A stretch of 64,000 nucleotides of DNA from Austwickia sp. (lineage in GTDB: Bacteria > Actinomycetota > Actinomycetes > Actinomycetales > Dermatophilaceae), in the NCBI GenBank assembly GCA_016711265.1, contig JADJTI010000001.1, positions 967,342-1,031,341 on the forward strand. Reading direction: 5' to 3'. Of this stretch, positions 46,662 to 55,459 are shown in pieces; position 1 is the first letter of the stretch, and each line of letters begins with the position of its first letter. A program made the translations under genes and the position numbers. The notes beneath the pieces are model-generated. The model did not search any database. It was not told the DNA's origin and saw nothing but the letters and a program-made list of their open reading frames with translations.

Positions 46662-48131
46662 ATGAGCAGCACGAACCACGACCGTCCCACCGCGGGCGAA
46701 CTCGTGCCGGTGAAGTTCTCCCGCCTCACCCGCCGCGGTGTCCTCCTCGGCCTGTCGCTGACCCAGCTCATCACGCTCGCCATCGGCGGAGCCACACTCA
46801 TCGGCGCGTTCTACGCCGGCGGCGGGATGCTGCTCGCCTACACCGCCCCCATCTGGGTACTCGCCGCCGCGCTGACCTGGATACCCATCGCAGGCCGGCC
46901 CATCGTGGAGTGGCTGCCCATCGCCTGCTGGTGGCTGTGGCGCACCACCGGAGGGCAACTGCTGTACCGGCGCAGGATCGTCGTCCCGCGCCCCGTCGGC
47001 ACCCTCGCGCTGCCCGGCGACATGGCGCGACTGCGCGAGTACACCGACCCCGACACCGGAGCTGGGATGATCCACGACCCCCACGCCGCCACCTTGACCG
47101 TGGTGTGCGAGGTCACCCATCCCGCATTCGTGCTCCTCGATCCCGGCGAACAGGAACGCCGCGTCAGCTCCTGGGGCCGCGTCCTGGCGACCGTCTGCCG
47201 CTCCGGGCGGATCGCGACGCTGCAAGTCCTCGAACGCACCCTCCCAGACTCCGGCACCGGACTGGCCGAATGGTGGGCCACCCACGGCACCCCGGATGGC
47301 TCATGGGCCGCCGACACGTACGCCGAACTCATCGACCGCGCTGGGCCAGCCGGTGAACGCCACGCCACCACGCTCTCGCTGTCACTGGACATGAAGACCA
47401 GTGCTCGGCAGATCAGGACCGCTGGCGGCGGGATTCGCGGGGCCGCTGCCGTGCTGCGGCAAGAGATGAACACCCTCGTCGCCGCGCTCCGCTCCGCCGA
47501 CCTCTCGCCGTCGGGATGGCTGACACCAGGGCAGATCGCCGTGATCCTGCGCTCCGCCTATGACCCCGCTATCGCCGCCACGCTGGAACGCCACGGCAGA
47601 CTCGGACAATCGCTCGCCACGGCCGGGCCGGTTGCCGTCACCGAGACCTGGGGCAGGCTGCGCACCGACTCCGCTCACCACGCGGTGCTCTGGGTCAGCG
47701 AGTGGCCGCGGTCGCTCGTCTATCCGGGGTTCCTGTCGCCGGTGCTGCTGTCCACCGGCATCCAGCGGTCGTTCTCGCTGATCTGCACCCCGATGCGCTC
47801 CGATGCCGCTGCTCGCGACATCCGCAAGAAGAAGGTCGAGCACATCTCCGACCAGGCCCAGCGCGCGAAGATCGGCCAGATCGAGGACGCCTCGCAGACC
47901 GCCGAGTACCACGACGTGCTCCAGCAAGAAGCCGACCTCACCGCCGGCCACGGCATCCTCCGCTACACCGGCCTCATCGCCGTCTCCGCACCCACCGTCG
48001 AAGAACTCGACGCCGCCGTCGCCGCCATCGAGCAAGCCGCGATCCAAGCGTCGTGCGAGACCCGGCTCCTCGTCGGCCAGCAAGCCGCCGCGTTCACCGC
48101 CGCCGCACTCCCGCTCTGCCGCAGGGTTTGA
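46662..48131 (+). CDS. SCO6880-family T4SS protein
   Basis: This 489-residue protein has two membrane helices near the N-terminus (about 28-70, like VirB3) followed by a large cytoplasmic domain without a Walker motif. SCO6880-family proteins are encoded just before the VirB4-like ATPase in actinobacterial conjugation loci and resemble the N-terminal domain of VirB4. Here a CHAT-domain gene on the other strand separates it from the downstream genes. Its stop is only two bases from that gene's stop. Confidence 0.82.
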   Translation: MSSTNHDRPTAGELVPVKFSRLTRRGVLLGLSLTQLITLAIGGATLIGAFYAGGGMLLAYTAPIWVLAAALTWIPIAGRPIVEWLPIACWWLWRTTGGQLLYRRRIVVPRPVGTLALPGDMARLREYTDPDTGAGMIHDPHAATLTVVCEVTHPAFVLLDPGEQERRVSSWGRVLATVCRSGRIATLQVLERTLPDSGTGLAEWWATHGTPDGSWAADTYAELIDRAGPAGERHATTLSLSLDMKTSARQIRTAGGGIRGAAAVLRQEMNTLVAALRSADLSPSGWLTPGQIAVILRSAYDPAIAATLERHGRLGQSLATAGPVAVTETWGRLRTDSAHHAVLWVSEWPRSLVYPGFLSPVLLSTGIQRSFSLICTPMRSDAAARDIRKKKVEHISDQAQRAKIGQIEDASQTAEYHDVLQQEADLTAGHGILRYTGLIAVSAPTVEELDAAVAAIEQAAIQASCETRLLVGQQAAAFTAAALPLCRRV

Positions 48132-48133
48132 GA

Positions 48134-49231
48134 TCAGGCTTCGGGGCTGACGAGGATCGTCGTTGACGGATCGACGTCGGGTGCCCAGGCGAGGGTCGGC
48201 AGGTCGGCGCTTCCCAGTCCCGCGAGTTCGAGCGCAGCTTGTCCCGACAGATGCGAAGAGTTGATGGACTGCCCGTTCGCGACTGCCGCGTAGAACTGTG
48301 CGGCGTAGTTGATCGCATCGGCGTCTTCGATGCTGTCGGCTATCCCGATAGCGAACGGCACGACTTGGGCTACCAGGCCGTCGATCTGGGCTGCGGAGCG
48401 GCAGGAGTTCAGCAGGACGAGGAGCGGAGGATCGTCGGTTGCGCTGATCGCCCGAGCGAATGCCCGCGCCGTTACGATCACTCCCTCGTGGGGCTCGTCT
48501 GCTTCATCCTCAAAGACGATCAGGTCGTCGTTGCTGTGGCCCGAGAAGTGGACTACGTGAGGGCGGAACTTCGTGATGCCGTCCAGAAGGTCAGCCGTAG
48601 TTGCTGCTGGCCGCACATCGAGTTCGATCTGGTCACGGTGCAAAGCCGACTCGACCGCTGCCCGGATGCGCTTCTGCTCCCTTCCAACGCGGAGGTCACC
48701 TTCGGCCGAAGCACCCAGCATGAGCACTCGGAGCTTCTCCGGCTTGGGCGCTGGGAGCTGACGCAGCGCGTGACTGACGGCTACCTCGGCACCGCTGATC
48801 CGCGATTCAAGCTGGGCACGTTCAGCCGCCGCCCGCCGGTCGGCGCGCTGCTGCTCGCTCTTTCGACGTCGCTCGGCGGCATCGGCCTCCGACTGTTCAG
48901 CGCGGGCGAGCTTGGTCTGTAGCCCGGCCTCGTCCTTCGCGTAGCCGGCTGCCCGGGTCTGCCAGCGGCTGGCCTCCTTGCCCGCAGTCTTCGCTTCCTT
49001 CTCACGGCGCTCGGCATCTCGCAGCTTGCTGCTGCGGGTGGAACTGCTCGTCGTCTTTGCGGCAGCCTGTCGTGCCTTGGTGGCATCGGCACGCTTCGAG
49101 GACTCCTTCGACCGGAACTCACCCGCCTTCTTATCCGCGTCGATCCGCTGCTTGCGCTTGCGGTCAAGCTGTCCTCGGTACTGACTTGCGCTCACTCTGT
49201 CGTGCTCCTGCTTCGGTTGCTCTCGTGACAT
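48134..49231 (-). CDS. CHAT/caspase-like protease with N-terminal coiled coil
   Basis: This 365-residue protein lies on the opposite strand within the transfer operon. Residues 15-150 are a long, highly charged coiled coil rich in Lys, Arg, Ala and Glu. From about 165, LRVLMLGASAEGDLRV begins a caspase-fold domain with the catalytic His in VVHFSGHSND and the Cys in LLVLLNSCRSA, the CHAT His-Cys pair. CHAT proteases act as effectors in bacterial defence and toxin systems, often with a separate sensor. No sensor gene is adjacent. The coiled coil may sense a partner itself. It was probably inserted as cargo; substrate and role are unknown. Confidence 0.82.
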   Translation of the reverse strand: MSREQPKQEHDRVSASQYRGQLDRKRKQRIDADKKAGEFRSKESSKRADATKARQAAAKTTSSSTRSSKLRDAERREKEAKTAGKEASRWQTRAAGYAKDEAGLQTKLARAEQSEADAAERRRKSEQQRADRRAAAERAQLESRISGAEVAVSHALRQLPAPKPEKLRVLMLGASAEGDLRVGREQKRIRAAVESALHRDQIELDVRPAATTADLLDGITKFRPHVVHFSGHSNDDLIVFEDEADEPHEGVIVTARAFARAISATDDPPLLVLLNSCRSAAQIDGLVAQVVPFAIGIADSIEDADAINYAAQFYAAVANGQSINSSHLSGQAALELAGLGSADLPTLAWAPDVDPSTTILVSPEA

Positions 49232-49272
49232 CTACAACGCTAGGCCGCACCACCGACATTTTCCGGCCGATG

Positions 49273-49284
49273 GTGCGCACCTCC
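49273..49284. promoter_or_regulatory. Recurrent intergenic motif, copy 3 (GTGCGCACCTCC)
   Basis: It matches 11 of 12 bases of the motif at 33461 and lies 26 bases before the ATG at 49311, where transcription must restart after the CHAT gene. Confidence 0.4.
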
Positions 49285-49310
49285 TCGTCACACGGCACCA
49301 GGAGGTCACC

Positions 49311-50142
49311 ATGCCCACGTTCTTCGATTCGACTGCCGACGCCGCTGAGGCGTCCCGAGGCGCTGCGGGGGTTGGCCCACGCGAGCCGGGGTTTCGATCA
49401 GCCCGCCGAGATGTACGGGGTGATCGGTGATCTGTCCTCGGGCATCCGGTCGCTGCGGCAATCACTGGACCAGATCGCCGATGTTCACGAGCGCAAGGCC
49501 GCTCATGCGTTCCACGACGATGGCGACCACGAGGCAGGAGTGCGGGACGCGCTCGCCACTGCGGAAGAGTTGCGTCAGGCGGCGAACCTCGTCGACCGGG
49601 CGTATGACCGGCTCGCGGAAGGGTTCATCGCGGCCGGGCGGATCGCCTGGCACCCCAAGCCCGCCACGGAGGAAGCCGCCCCGTCGCGGTGGGTCAACGT
49701 GGTGTTCCTCCAGGGAGAGGAGGCCGACCGGCCGTTGCGCATCCTCGGCGAGCTGGGGCATGTCGATGCAGTGGACTACCTCGCGCAATGGGACTACGGC
49801 GACGAGACCACCCAGGCCGCGCTGGAGAACGGCTACGTGTACGACGAGCCTGGCGAGGGCACGAACGACCGGGTAGCTATGTCGGGCGACTACGCGCTGG
49901 TCGTGAACCCGCACGTCGGCTACGTCTCGCTGCTGCGCCGCGACACCGAACCGGAGGCAGAGGCCAGGGACGCCGAACCGATCGAACCTGAGCCGGTGCA
50001 GGGTGGGCCGGAGCTGTTGGTGTCGTACTCGTCGCCGGGCGCGTCGGAGCGAGCCGACGTGCCGACGGCGAAGCGGGATGGGTCGTGGTTCGAGCCGGCC
50101 AAGATCACGGCGGTCAAGCAGGCGCGGGGGCTGACGCTGTGA
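49311..50142 (+). CDS. Conserved ICE protein of unknown function, frameshifted near its start
   Basis: ATG 49311 follows CAGGAGGTCACC and gives MPTFFDSTADAAEAS; the body (EALRGLAHASRGFDQPAEMYG onwards) is in another frame. One extra C at about 49348-49352 explains the shift. The repaired protein has about 276 residues. The first part is helical (SIRSLRQSLDQIADVHERKAA). The second half has WVNVVFLQGEEADRPLRILGELGHVDAVDYLAQWDYGDE. I do not recognise a domain. It sits between the CHAT gene and the VirB4-like ATPase. Confidence 0.65.
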
Positions 50143-51623
50143 CCCAGGATCGCGAACGGCTGCACACCGCCGTTCTGGTGGCACCGTCGAAAGAGCGACG
50201 CAAGCTCCGCAAGCAGCGCCGCAAGGCAGAGGCCCGGCTCCACGCCGAGCAGCGAAGGACCACGCTCGCCGCAGCGAAAGCGAAGGCCGAGGAGGAGCGT
50301 GCCGAGCGACGCACGACGATCTACTTGCCGAAGGCCGGCGAGCCGGGCGCTGCACGGCTGCGCACACCGGGCCGGTTCCATCTGACGCGACACCAAGACA
50401 CCTCAGCGACGCTGGCGGGCGCGTACCCGTTCGTCGCCGAAGGTGGGCTCGGTGCCGACGGTGTGTTTGTCGGCCAAGACCTGTACTCGGGTGGGAGCTT
50501 CGTCTACGACCCGTGGGTGCTCTACGCGCGCGGGATCATCACCGCACCCAACGTGGTGCTAGCCGGGATCGTCGGCTCAGGCAAGTCCTCGCTGGCCAAG
50601 TCTCTCTACACGCGGTCGCTGCCGTTCGGGCGGCGCGTGTACGTGCCTGGGGACCCGAAGGGCGAACACACCGCGGTCGCGAATGCCATCGGCGGGCGCG
50701 CCATCGTGCTCGGGCACGGCCTCAACACTCGCCTGAATCCGCTCGACGAGGGCCACCGGCCCGCCGGGCTCTCCGACGAGCAGTGGACCAGCACGGTCGC
50801 GGCCCGGCGTCGTGACCTGATCGGTGCGCTCGCCGAGACCGTGCTCGCACGAGGGCTGTCGCCGTTGGAGCACACCGCGATCGACATCGCCCTGACCCAG
50901 ACCGTGCGGGAGAACGACGTGCCGATCCTGCCGATGGTCGTCGAACGCATCCTTGCCCCCAGCTCGGATGCCGACGGAAGGCTGACAGAGGATGGGCGTC
51001 TGGTTGGTCACGCGCTGCGCCGTCTCGTCGCAGGTGACCTGGCCGGGCTGTTCGATGGGCCTTCCACCGTCAGGTTCGATCCGTCGTTGCCGATGATCTC
51101 CCTCGACCTTTCCCGTGTCACGGAGAACTCGACGCTGATCTCGGTGTTGATGACGTGCTCGTCGGCGTGGATGGAGTCCGCGCTGCTCGACCCGGACGGC
51201 GGGCAGCGGTGGGTGATCTATGACGAGGCTTGGCGACTCATGTCCCACCCGGCTCTGCTGCGGCGGATGGATGCGCACTGGCGACTCGCCAGGCACTACG
51301 GGATCGCGAACATGCTGATCTTCCACAAGCTCACCGACCTCGACAACGTAGGCGACCAAGGCTCCGCCATGCGCTCCCTGGCCAACTCACTGCTCGCGAA
51401 CGCCGAGACGCGGATCGTGTACCGGCAGGAGTCCGACCAGCTCGGGCCGACCGCGAGCGCGCTCGGCCTAACTGGCACCGAGCAGCAGCTCTTGCCGAAC
51501 CTTGGCGTCGGCCAAGGCCTGTGGCGGATCAAGGCTAGGAGCTTCGTCTGCCAACACCAGCTCCACCCCGACGAACTCGCGCTGTTCGACACCAGCAGCC
51601 GCGCCGCGGGAGGCCACCGATGA
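50139..51623 (+). CDS. VirB4-like T4SS ATPase
   Basis: This 494-residue protein starts at GTG 50139, overlapping the upstream stop. A charged N-terminal helix is followed by a RecA-type ATPase with Walker A GIVGSGKSSL (about 148) and Walker B RWVIYDEAWRLM (about 365). The C-terminal NMLIFHKLTDL and RIVYRQ segments are typical of VirB4/TraC ATPases. The protein would power channel assembly or substrate transfer at the inner face of the membrane. It overlaps the next gene by four bases. Confidence 0.88.
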   Translation: MTQDRERLHTAVLVAPSKERRKLRKQRRKAEARLHAEQRRTTLAAAKAKAEEERAERRTTIYLPKAGEPGAARLRTPGRFHLTRHQDTSATLAGAYPFVAEGGLGADGVFVGQDLYSGGSFVYDPWVLYARGIITAPNVVLAGIVGSGKSSLAKSLYTRSLPFGRRVYVPGDPKGEHTAVANAIGGRAIVLGHGLNTRLNPLDEGHRPAGLSDEQWTSTVAARRRDLIGALAETVLARGLSPLEHTAIDIALTQTVRENDVPILPMVVERILAPSSDADGRLTEDGRLVGHALRRLVAGDLAGLFDGPSTVRFDPSLPMISLDLSRVTENSTLISVLMTCSSAWMESALLDPDGGQRWVIYDEAWRLMSHPALLRRMDAHWRLARHYGIANMLIFHKLTDLDNVGDQGSAMRSLANSLLANAETRIVYRQESDQLGPTASALGLTGTEQQLLPNLGVGQGLWRIKARSFVCQHQLHPDELALFDTSSRAAGGHR

Positions 51624-52168
51624 ACTTCACCGGCCCGCGCCGATCCACCCCAACCGACGAAGATGCGACCGCTCCCGTCGAGCTGCCGCACGTCCTCGTC
51701 ACCGTCGCCGAAGACGGCACCCTTACCGTCACGGTCGATGGAACACCATTCGAGGCACACGAGACGACCGCGTGGACGCGGACGACGTTCGGGCCGCTCA
51801 TGGATGCGATCACCAAGGATCGCGCCATCGCGGTCCGGGTCGAGGTGCGCGAGAGCAACGGCAGAGTGTTCACCGACATCCTCCGCACCCGCAAGCCCCG
51901 ACGCGCCGTGGCCCCGTCCGAGACCCCTGTGCCGGAGACTCGTCGGAGTCGCCACGCCCGCCGGGTGCCGCGCTTGTCTGAGGTCACCGCGGAAGGGTTC
52001 GTTCCCGGCGAGGATGTCGCCGTCGCGACGATCGTCTCCCACACCGACGCCACCGGGACCGGCGAAGCGCGCGTGCTCATCGACCTCGACGACCTACCGG
52101 ACGGCACACACGAGGTGATCCTGCGCGGGCGCATCTCGGGCACTCTCGCGGTGCGGCGGCTGACATGA
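51620..52168 (+). CDS. Small T4SS-linked protein of unknown function
   Basis: This 182-residue protein lies between the VirB4-like ATPase and the coupling protein, overlapping both by four bases. The N-terminal part has beta-rich LPHVLVTVAEDGTLTVTVDG; the middle is basic; the C-terminal part is again beta-rich. No membrane helix or known domain is visible. The position suggests an accessory role in transfer. Confidence 0.6.
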   Translation: MNFTGPRRSTPTDEDATAPVELPHVLVTVAEDGTLTVTVDGTPFEAHETTAWTRTTFGPLMDAITKDRAIAVRVEVRESNGRVFTDILRTRKPRRAVAPSETPVPETRRSRHARRVPRLSEVTAEGFVPGEDVAVATIVSHTDATGTGEARVLIDLDDLPDGTHEVILRGRISGTLAVRRLT

Positions 52169-53942
52169 ACCAGCGGCAGGCCGGGGGAATGGGCGACGAA
52201 CTCACCAACGCCGCCCTCATTGGCCTGATCGGCATGTTCGGGATCGCGCTCATCCTCCGCGCCGCTGGCAGCGTCGCCGCGTTCCTCGCCGGCACGCCGC
52301 AGCCCGACGCCGGCGCAGCGGCGGGGCTCGCCGTACTGTTCAACCCCGGCGACCCTGCGACCGCGCTCGGTGCCGACGGACTCAACCCGGTCATCTACTG
52401 GCTCGTGAGCGCGGCACTGCTCGGCGGACTCGCCGCCGGGATCGTCTGGGCGTGGATGGTGCTGCGCCGACACACGCGGAAGACTGAGACCGACCCGCAC
52501 CGCCTCGCCGGGATCGCGACCAGCCACGAGGTCAAGACCGCAGCATCCGCCAAGGCGCTGCTTCACCGCGCGGCCACGCTACGGCCCTCCTTGGAGTCAC
52601 CAGCCCCGCAGGATGTCGGCTACCTCCTGGGGGCCAGTCGCGGCACGAAGGTGTGGGCATCGGTCGAGGACTCGATCCTGCTGATCGGCCCGCCCCGCTC
52701 AGGCAAGGGCCTGCACGTTGTCATCAACGCGATCCTCGACGCCCCCGGCGCTGTGGTCACGACCAGCACGAGGCCAGACAACCTCACCGCGACCCTCCGC
52801 GCCCGTCGCCGTCGCGGCGGGCCGGTCGCGGTGTTTGACCCGCAACGACTGGCCGAGGGCGTCCCTGCCGGGCTGCGCTGGTCGCCCGTGCGCGGCTGTG
52901 ACGATCCACTGACCGCGATGATCCGCGCCAACGGCCTCGCCGCCGCGACCGGGCTGTCCGCTGGCGGGGTTGAGTCCGGTGGGTTCTGGGAGGGCAAGAC
53001 CCGCACCGCGCTCCAGTCGTTGCTGCACGCCGCCGCGCTCGACGGCCGCCAACCGGCTGAGTTGTTCAGGTGGACCCTCGACCCCAGCGCCGCGTCCGAG
53101 GCCGTCGCCATCCTCAACTCACACCCGAACGCGGCGATGGGCTGGGACGACTCCTGGCCGCGATGATCGACGCCGACCCCAAGACCCGCGACAGCATCTG
53201 GCAAGGCGTCTCCCTCGCCCTCGCCGCCCTCGCCGACCCGCGCGTACTCGATGCCGTCACGCCAGGCCCGCACGAGCACTTCGACCCCGAGACCTTCCTC
53301 ACCGAGCAAGGCACCCTCTACCTGCTCGCCACCGGAGCGGGAGCAGGAGCCTCCGCGTCGCTGGTCGCGGCATTCGTCGAAGACCTCATCGAGACTGCTC
53401 GGCGGCTCGCTGCACGTTCACCGGGAGCCCGGCTCGATCCGCCGCTGCTGCTCGCGCTCGACGAGATCGGGAACCTCGCGCCTCTGCCGTCACTGCCGAT
53501 GCTCATGGCCGAAGGCGGTGGCACGGGGATCACGACGATGCCGGTCTTGCAGTCCCTCGCCCAAGCTCGCGACAGGTGGAGCGAGCACCAGGCCGGCGCG
53601 ATCTGGGACGCCAGCATCGTCAAGATCATCCTCGGTGGCGCATCGAACAGCCGCGACCTCCAAGACCTCTCCACGCTCATCGGCGAGCGAGACGAGTACA
53701 CCGACAGCGTGACCCTCGGAGACCGCGGCACCCGCTCCAACCAACGCTCGATCCGCCGCGTCGCGATCCTGCCGCCAGACCGCATCCGAACACTGCCATT
53801 CGGTACCGGCATCACGATGCTGCGCTCCGCGCCGCCCATCGTCACCGACCTACGAGCCTGGCCCACCCGACAGGATGCCGCGCAACTCCGCGGTGACCGC
53901 GCCGAACTCGAAGCACTGCTGCGTCGCCGTCCCGCCTCCTGA
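52165..53942 (+). CDS. traG: VirD4/TraG-type coupling protein, one frameshift
   Basis: The first frame (52165 to about 53150) has two membrane helices (about 15-35 and 75-95) and Walker A LIGPPRSGKGLHV. The second frame (to 53942) has Walker B LLLALDEIGNLAPLP and the motif TTMPVLQSLAQARDRW. They join at about 53148-53154, where GWDD in the first frame should run into LLAAMIDADPK in the second; one base is missing. The repaired protein has about 591 residues, usual for TraG/VirD4-like proteins. It brings the relaxase-DNA complex to the channel. The frameshift lies in a region with many indels and is probably error. Confidence 0.85.
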
Positions 53943-53960
53943 CGACGCTTGGGAGACCCG

Positions 53961-53971
53961 GGCGCACCTGC
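53961..53971. promoter_or_regulatory. Recurrent intergenic motif, copy 4 (GGCGCACCTGC)
   Basis: It lies in the 81-bp gap after the coupling protein gene, 52 bases before ATG 54024. It agrees with the core GCGCACCTGC of the other copies. Confidence 0.4.
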
Positions 53972-54023
53972 CTGACAGAGCGACCACACGCAGTTGGTCG
54001 CCCGAGTTCAGGAGGAGGCCATC

Positions 54024-54468
54024 ATGGCCATTCACGCAGGAGTCGCTGTCGGGCTTCATCGCGTCGGAGCCGTTGCTCACCGAGACGGCCAGGGGCGACG
54101 CGAGGTTCTTCGCCCGTATCGGCAAGGAACACTTCCGCCGCGAGGACGACGGCTCGTTCACGCAGACCGAGACGACCTACCACCACCTGGTGATGTTCGG
54201 ACGTTCCGCCGAGCACGCGCACGCGAACTTCACCCAGGGCGACAACTTCGTCGCCGAGGGCTACACGCGACCGGTCAACTACGAGCGCAACGGTCAGGCG
54301 ATCGAGGGCGAAGAGTTCGTCGCCAAGAAGATCGGCCACGACGCCGCGCGAACCCGCTACGAGGTGGACCGCACGCCGCGCAGCGGAGTCGGCCGGGAAG
54401 CAGCGGCGTACGACCCCGCGCAACGAGCCGCGGCTGCTGCGCCGCAAGCCTCCCCGGTCAGCATGTGA
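54024..54468 (+). CDS. Single-stranded DNA-binding-like protein, frameshifted at codon 3
   Basis: ATG 54024 follows AGGAGGAGG. The body begins FTQESLSGFIASEPLLTET and reads ARGDARFFARIGKEHFRRED ... YHHLVMFGRSAEHAHANFTQGDNFVAEG, an OB-fold SSB pattern. Deleting one C from ATGGCCATTC gives MAFTQES and restores the frame, so this is a homopolymer indel. The repaired protein has about 147 residues. It would coat single-stranded DNA during transfer. Confidence 0.78.
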
Positions 54469-54487
54469 GTTCGGGAGCCACAGCACC

Positions 54488-55046
54488 ATGAACGATCAGC
54501 ATGAGATGGATGAGCCGGACGTCTTCGACGGACCGCCCCGCGTCACCAATTCGGACATACCCGAACCGCCTCACCCCGTGAACTGGAACCTGCTGACAGC
54601 GCACGAGCTGGAACAGGAATGGCTCTCACTGAACCGCTGGGTTGACTGGCTGCGACGCACCTACGGCCTCACCGTCGCGGTGGTGCCGCCGTTCTGGCAT
54701 CACCACCCGGAGATGGTCTGGGAGCTGTCGGCACTGCACCTGCATTGGCTTGGGGCCTACGACCCCGAGCAGAACGCCTCCGCGCCACTCGGCTGGCACC
54801 GCGACTTCGCCGACGCGCGAGAGCGTCTTCGCTACTGGGTCACCGCCTGCGGCACCCGTGGGGACCGCGACCGACCGACCCGGCAAGCTGCTTGGCCCGG
54901 TGAGGACCCGGCGCCCACGATCCAGGACTTCACCTTCACTGACCGGGACACCGGAGTTCGTCGAGTTCGTCATCGCGCAAGTCCGCAAGCGCCAGGAGGC
55001 CGAAGACGAGTTCTACGCCAACCTGGCCGACGACGAGGCTCCGTAG
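54488..55046 (+). CDS. Conserved ICE protein of unknown function, frameshifted near the C-terminus
   Basis: The first frame from ATG 54488 carries NWNLLTAHELEQEWLSLNRWVDWLRRTYG and WELSALHLHWLGAYDP. The last 30 residues (EFVEFVIAQVRKRQEAEDEF) continue in another frame from about 54955. The repaired length is about 185 residues. The helical, Trp-rich sequence recurs in actinobacterial ICEs before the integrase, but no function is known to me. Confidence 0.6.
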
Positions 55047-55050
55047 ACCG

Positions 55051-55278
55051 ATGAGCCGCTACACGAAGAAGACGGATCGTCGCCCGTACGAGGAGCGGTC
55101 GTTCTCCGTCCGGGCCGTCCACCGCGAACGCGCCGACCTGCACAAGCTCGCCGAGGTTCTCATCCGGCTGACGTTGCAGGAGACCGGCGAGAGCCGCGCG
55201 GCCCGCGCGGCCGTGCGGGTGCCCGACACCTACCGGGCGGCACCGGATGGCCTGGCCGCTTCTGAAGCCGCCCGGTAG
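55051..55278 (+). CDS. Small basic protein upstream of the recombinase
   Basis: This 75-residue protein starts at ATG 55051, four bases after the previous stop. It has SFSVRAVHRERADLHKLAEVLIRLTLQE, a helical, basic segment. Its size, charge and position before the integrase suit a recombination directionality factor or small regulator, but no motif proves this. Confidence 0.55.
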   Translation: MSRYTKKTDRRPYEERSFSVRAVHRERADLHKLAEVLIRLTLQETGESRAARAAVRVPDTYRAAPDGLAASEAAR

Positions 55279-55303
55279 AATGAACCGTGCAAGCCTCGCG
55301 ATG

Positions 55304-55408
55304 CGGGGTGTTGTGGCCTAAACCTCGCCGATCGGCGGGCAACACGCACCGAGACCATCGGGTCTCGCCCTACAGCCTTCACCGGCTGCTCTCACGATCA
55401 ACACCCCG
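55304..55408. other. Long stem-loop region before the recombinase
   Basis: CGGGGTGTTG (55304-55313) pairs perfectly with CAACACCCCG (55399-55408). Between them are smaller self-complementary stretches (CCGATCGG and GACC.TCGGGTC). The 181-bp gap 55279-55459 shows no gene. It could be a structured leader that limits recombinase expression or part of an attachment region. Confidence 0.4.
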
Positions 55409-55459
55409 CCCACGAACAGTTGGGAGCGCGAGGGTCGAACCGCGTGAGAGTGAGCCCTG

